A DNA stretch of 7,326 nt, taken from Nitriliruptoraceae bacterium. Lineage in GTDB: Bacteria > Actinomycetota > Nitriliruptoria > Nitriliruptorales > Nitriliruptoraceae. The position numbers and the translations under genes are program-made. Below the pieces are notes generated by a model that saw only the letters and a list, made by a program, of their open reading frames with translations, ran no database searches and had not been told where the DNA came from. This document shows positions 5,892 to 7,326 of this stretch, piece by piece. The stretch is taken from positions 1 to 7,326 of the forward strand of contig SKNK01000163.1 of the NCBI GenBank assembly GCA_007120565.1, written 5' to 3'. Position 1 is the stretch's first letter, and each line of letters starts with the position of its first letter.

Positions 5892-7114
5892 CCTTGCTCC
5901 TGCTCGGTCTCGAGGACCTCGAGCTGGTCCAGAAGCTCACGTGCGGAGCTCTGAGATCCAGCGATCTCGACGTCCAGTCCGAGGCGGCTCGCAGCCCGCA
6001 GGGCCTGACGCGCTTCGGGGTTCAACCCGACACAGGGCGCTGCAGGTGAACAATCGGTCCCCGACCGTGGGTTCTCGCCGTCGGTCTGCACCACGACCTC
6101 CTCGGCGAGGATGCGATCCACGTGGCCACCGATCACCTCGACGAACTCGGCAGCTGTCCCCTGGTTGCGCGATCCACTGCCAACGATCCCGAAGTCGAGG
6201 AGCACCGTGATGACCTCGTCCAGGTTCGCTGCGCCCGGTTCGCCGCGCGTCAAGGCCAGCCACACGAGATCGCGCATGGCCCCGGTCAGGAACCGGGTGA
6301 AGTCATCTCGGTCCCCGTCCGGACCGAACTCGCAGGCTTCACCGACCCCGCGGACCTCGTACTCCATGTCGTAGATCCGCTTGAGCAGACCGAAGAGCTG
6401 ATCCGCATCCAGCACGTCGGTCTCGAGCAGATCGCGTTCCCACTCGTTGAGATCGAGACGCAGCTGCTGGAACCGCTCCACTAGGTCGCTCTCCAACTCG
6501 CCCTGGTAGGACGCGGCGAACGATCCTTCGAGCGAACCCGTGAGTGTTCCCGTCTCCATCAAGTCGGTCAACGGCGCGATCCAGTCACCGACGACCAGGT
6601 TGCATCCCTCGAAGTGCAACTCGACCTCCAAGGGACCGGCAGGATGCACGTTGGGACCGATGTCGAACGTTCGCCCGGCCGCGATGACGTGTCCGGTGGT
6701 CACCTGCTCGCCGGTCATCCGCACGGTGCGGCCGCTTCCGTCAACCGGTCCCTCCGCTTGGGTGATGAAGATGCCGCTGCCCGCACCGCCGGGTGTCTGC
6801 ATCGCCATGAGACCGAGCGCCCAATGCGACCACTCGCCGTCGAGGATGCCAGCCTGCGACTCGAAACCCACCCCGCCCCGGATGATGACATCGGTGGTCG
6901 CTTGCGATCCATCGAACGAGCCCGTGTAGGTGCCCTGCGCATCGTAGGAACCCAGCCACTCTCCATCAGGAAGGTTGCCGTCGAGCACCGCGCCATCTTC
7001 GGGATCGTCCTCGTCCGCGGAGCTCATCGCCGGGAAGGCAACGACCAGCAACATCGCCGCCGCCACGGCAGCAGCGATCACGGACCCACGAACGTCGGAC
7101 GAAGACCGGATCAT
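5888..7114 (-). CDS. Secreted protein of unrecognised family
   Basis: I do not recognise the family of this 408-residue protein. It has a signal peptide: MIRSSSDVRG, a hydrophobic run (about 11-28), then AMSSA before an acidic mature start (DEDDPEDG), with likely cleavage near 32-34. Residues 45-205 are Gly/Thr-rich and look beta-stranded, with related GSYDAQGTYTGSFDGS (56-70) and GTLTGSLEGSFAASYQGE (189-206) segments. Residues 208-345 look helical (ERFQQLRLDLNEWERDLLE). Four cysteines (171, 261, 355, 361) could form two disulfides. The end (365-408) is helical and Glu/Gln-rich. ATG 7114 has AGGGG six bases upstream. It is first in an operon with a coupled lipoprotein gene, so the two probably meet at the cell surface. 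The absence of a Cys lipobox suggests release or wall association. Confidence 0.85.
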   Translation of the reverse strand: MIRSSSDVRGSVIAAAVAAAMLLVVAFPAMSSADEDDPEDGAVLDGNLPDGEWLGSYDAQGTYTGSFDGSQATTDVIIRGGVGFESQAGILDGEWSHWALGLMAMQTPGGAGSGIFITQAEGPVDGSGRTVRMTGEQVTTGHVIAAGRTFDIGPNVHPAGPLEVELHFEGCNLVVGDWIAPLTDLMETGTLTGSLEGSFAASYQGELESDLVERFQQLRLDLNEWERDLLETDVLDADQLFGLLKRIYDMEYEVRGVGEACEFGPDGDRDDFTRFLTGAMRDLVWLALTRGEPGAANLDEVITVLLDFGIVGSGSRNQGTAAEFVEVIGGHVDRILAEEVVVQTDGENPRSGTDCSPAAPCVGLNPEARQALRAASRLGLDVEIAGSQSSARELLDQLEVLETEQEQG

Positions 7115-7185
7115 GCCCCACCCCTGGGTAGCGGACCAACGAGACGCGTCCCCTGAGGTTGCCTTCGGCCTCTGATCCTCGTTTC

Positions 7186-7213
7186 AACCTACCATCGAGG
7201 GAACAGATGGCAA
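7186..7213 (-). promoter_or_regulatory. Promoter of the secreted protein-lipoprotein operon
   Basis: Reading leftwards, TTGCCA (7213-7208) matches the -35 consensus at five of six positions. After 16 bp, TAGGTT (7191-7186) fits the actinobacterial TANNNT -10. Transcription would start near 7179, giving a leader of about 65 bases. The -35 begins two bases after the terminator hairpin of the preceding gene. Confidence 0.55.
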
Positions 7214-7215
7214 GA

Positions 7216-7232
7216 GAGGCTGACACAGCCTC
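7216..7232 (-). terminator. Terminator hairpin overlapping a stop codon
   Basis: In the minus-strand RNA, GAGGCTG (7232-7226) and CAGCCTC (7222-7216) form a perfect 7-bp stem with a 3-base loop, followed by TCTT. The stem's first two bases are the last two of the TGA stop at 7233-7231. The U-tail is poor, so termination may be partial, allowing some readthrough into the secreted-protein operon. Confidence 0.55.
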
Positions 7233-7326
7233 AGACGTTCATGCCCATCGCGCGCAGTTCCTCACGCACGTAGTCGGCGATCATGTCCGTCGACCACGGT
7301 GGCGTGAAGGTGAACTCCACCTCGAC
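7231..7326 (-). CDS. MIP18/DUF59 family protein (SufT-like), C-terminal fragment
   Basis: Only the last 31 codons are in the window; the gene runs off the right edge. The fragment contains VEFTFTPPWSTDMIADYVRE and ends LRAMGMNV. This closely resembles the end of actinobacterial DUF59 proteins as I recall them, which have a strand, then PPW..D, then a helix with REQLRALGF at the C-terminus. Such proteins help mature iron-sulfur proteins and usually sit at the end of the suf cluster. If so, the suf genes would lie just beyond the window's right edge, transcribed towards it. A PaaD-type relative of the same fold is the alternative. Confidence 0.72.
   Translation of the reverse strand, partial: VEVEFTFTPPWSTDMIADYVREELRAMGMNV

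Overview
The window is GC-rich, and its ribosome binding sites (AAGGAGG, GGAGGGAG, GGAAGG) and frequent GTG starts suggest a high-GC Gram-positive, most likely an actinobacterium. Supporting this, the C-terminal fragment at the right edge resembles the actinobacterial MIP18/DUF59 (SufT-like) protein that usually lies next to suf genes. I cannot name a genus. All family calls rest on motifs I read myself; no database was searched.

Layout. Positions 1-183 hold a 10-bp tandem duplication and a strong hairpin, probably the end of an unseen upstream unit. Next come two plus-strand genes, a thiolase (184-1395) and a cytidine-deaminase-like protein (1507-1941), separated by a 111-bp gap with direct repeats and a palindrome. 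An MFS transporter (1987-3162, minus) converges on the deaminase. It is divergent from a MerR/GyrI-like regulator (3409-4230, plus), and the 246-bp intergenic region between them is rich in structure. That region holds a well-formed MerR-type promoter (19-bp spacer with an inner dyad), a 9-bp inverted repeat, and a transporter leader with two stable hairpins and a possible 21-codon leader ORF. A small rhomboid-family membrane protein (4295-4915, minus) converges on the regulator.

Positions 4916-5314 have no gene I can support. The right end carries a minus-strand two-gene operon. It encodes a secreted protein of unrecognised family (5888-7114), translationally coupled by an ATGA overlap to a lipoprotein gene (5315-5891). 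The lipoprotein gene is frameshifted by an exact 10-bp tandem duplication; removing one copy restores a 188-residue lipoprotein. The operon has its own promoter, directly behind a terminator hairpin that closes the partial DUF59 gene at 7231-7326.

How the genes work together. The MerR-GyrI regulator and divergent MFS gene look like a multidrug- or metabolite-sensing efflux pair of the BmrR/TipA type. The secreted protein and lipoprotein probably act together at the cell envelope, but their job is unknown. The thiolase, deaminase and rhomboid genes look like independent housekeeping or accessory genes. I see no phage, insertion sequence, CRISPR array, tRNA or rRNA.
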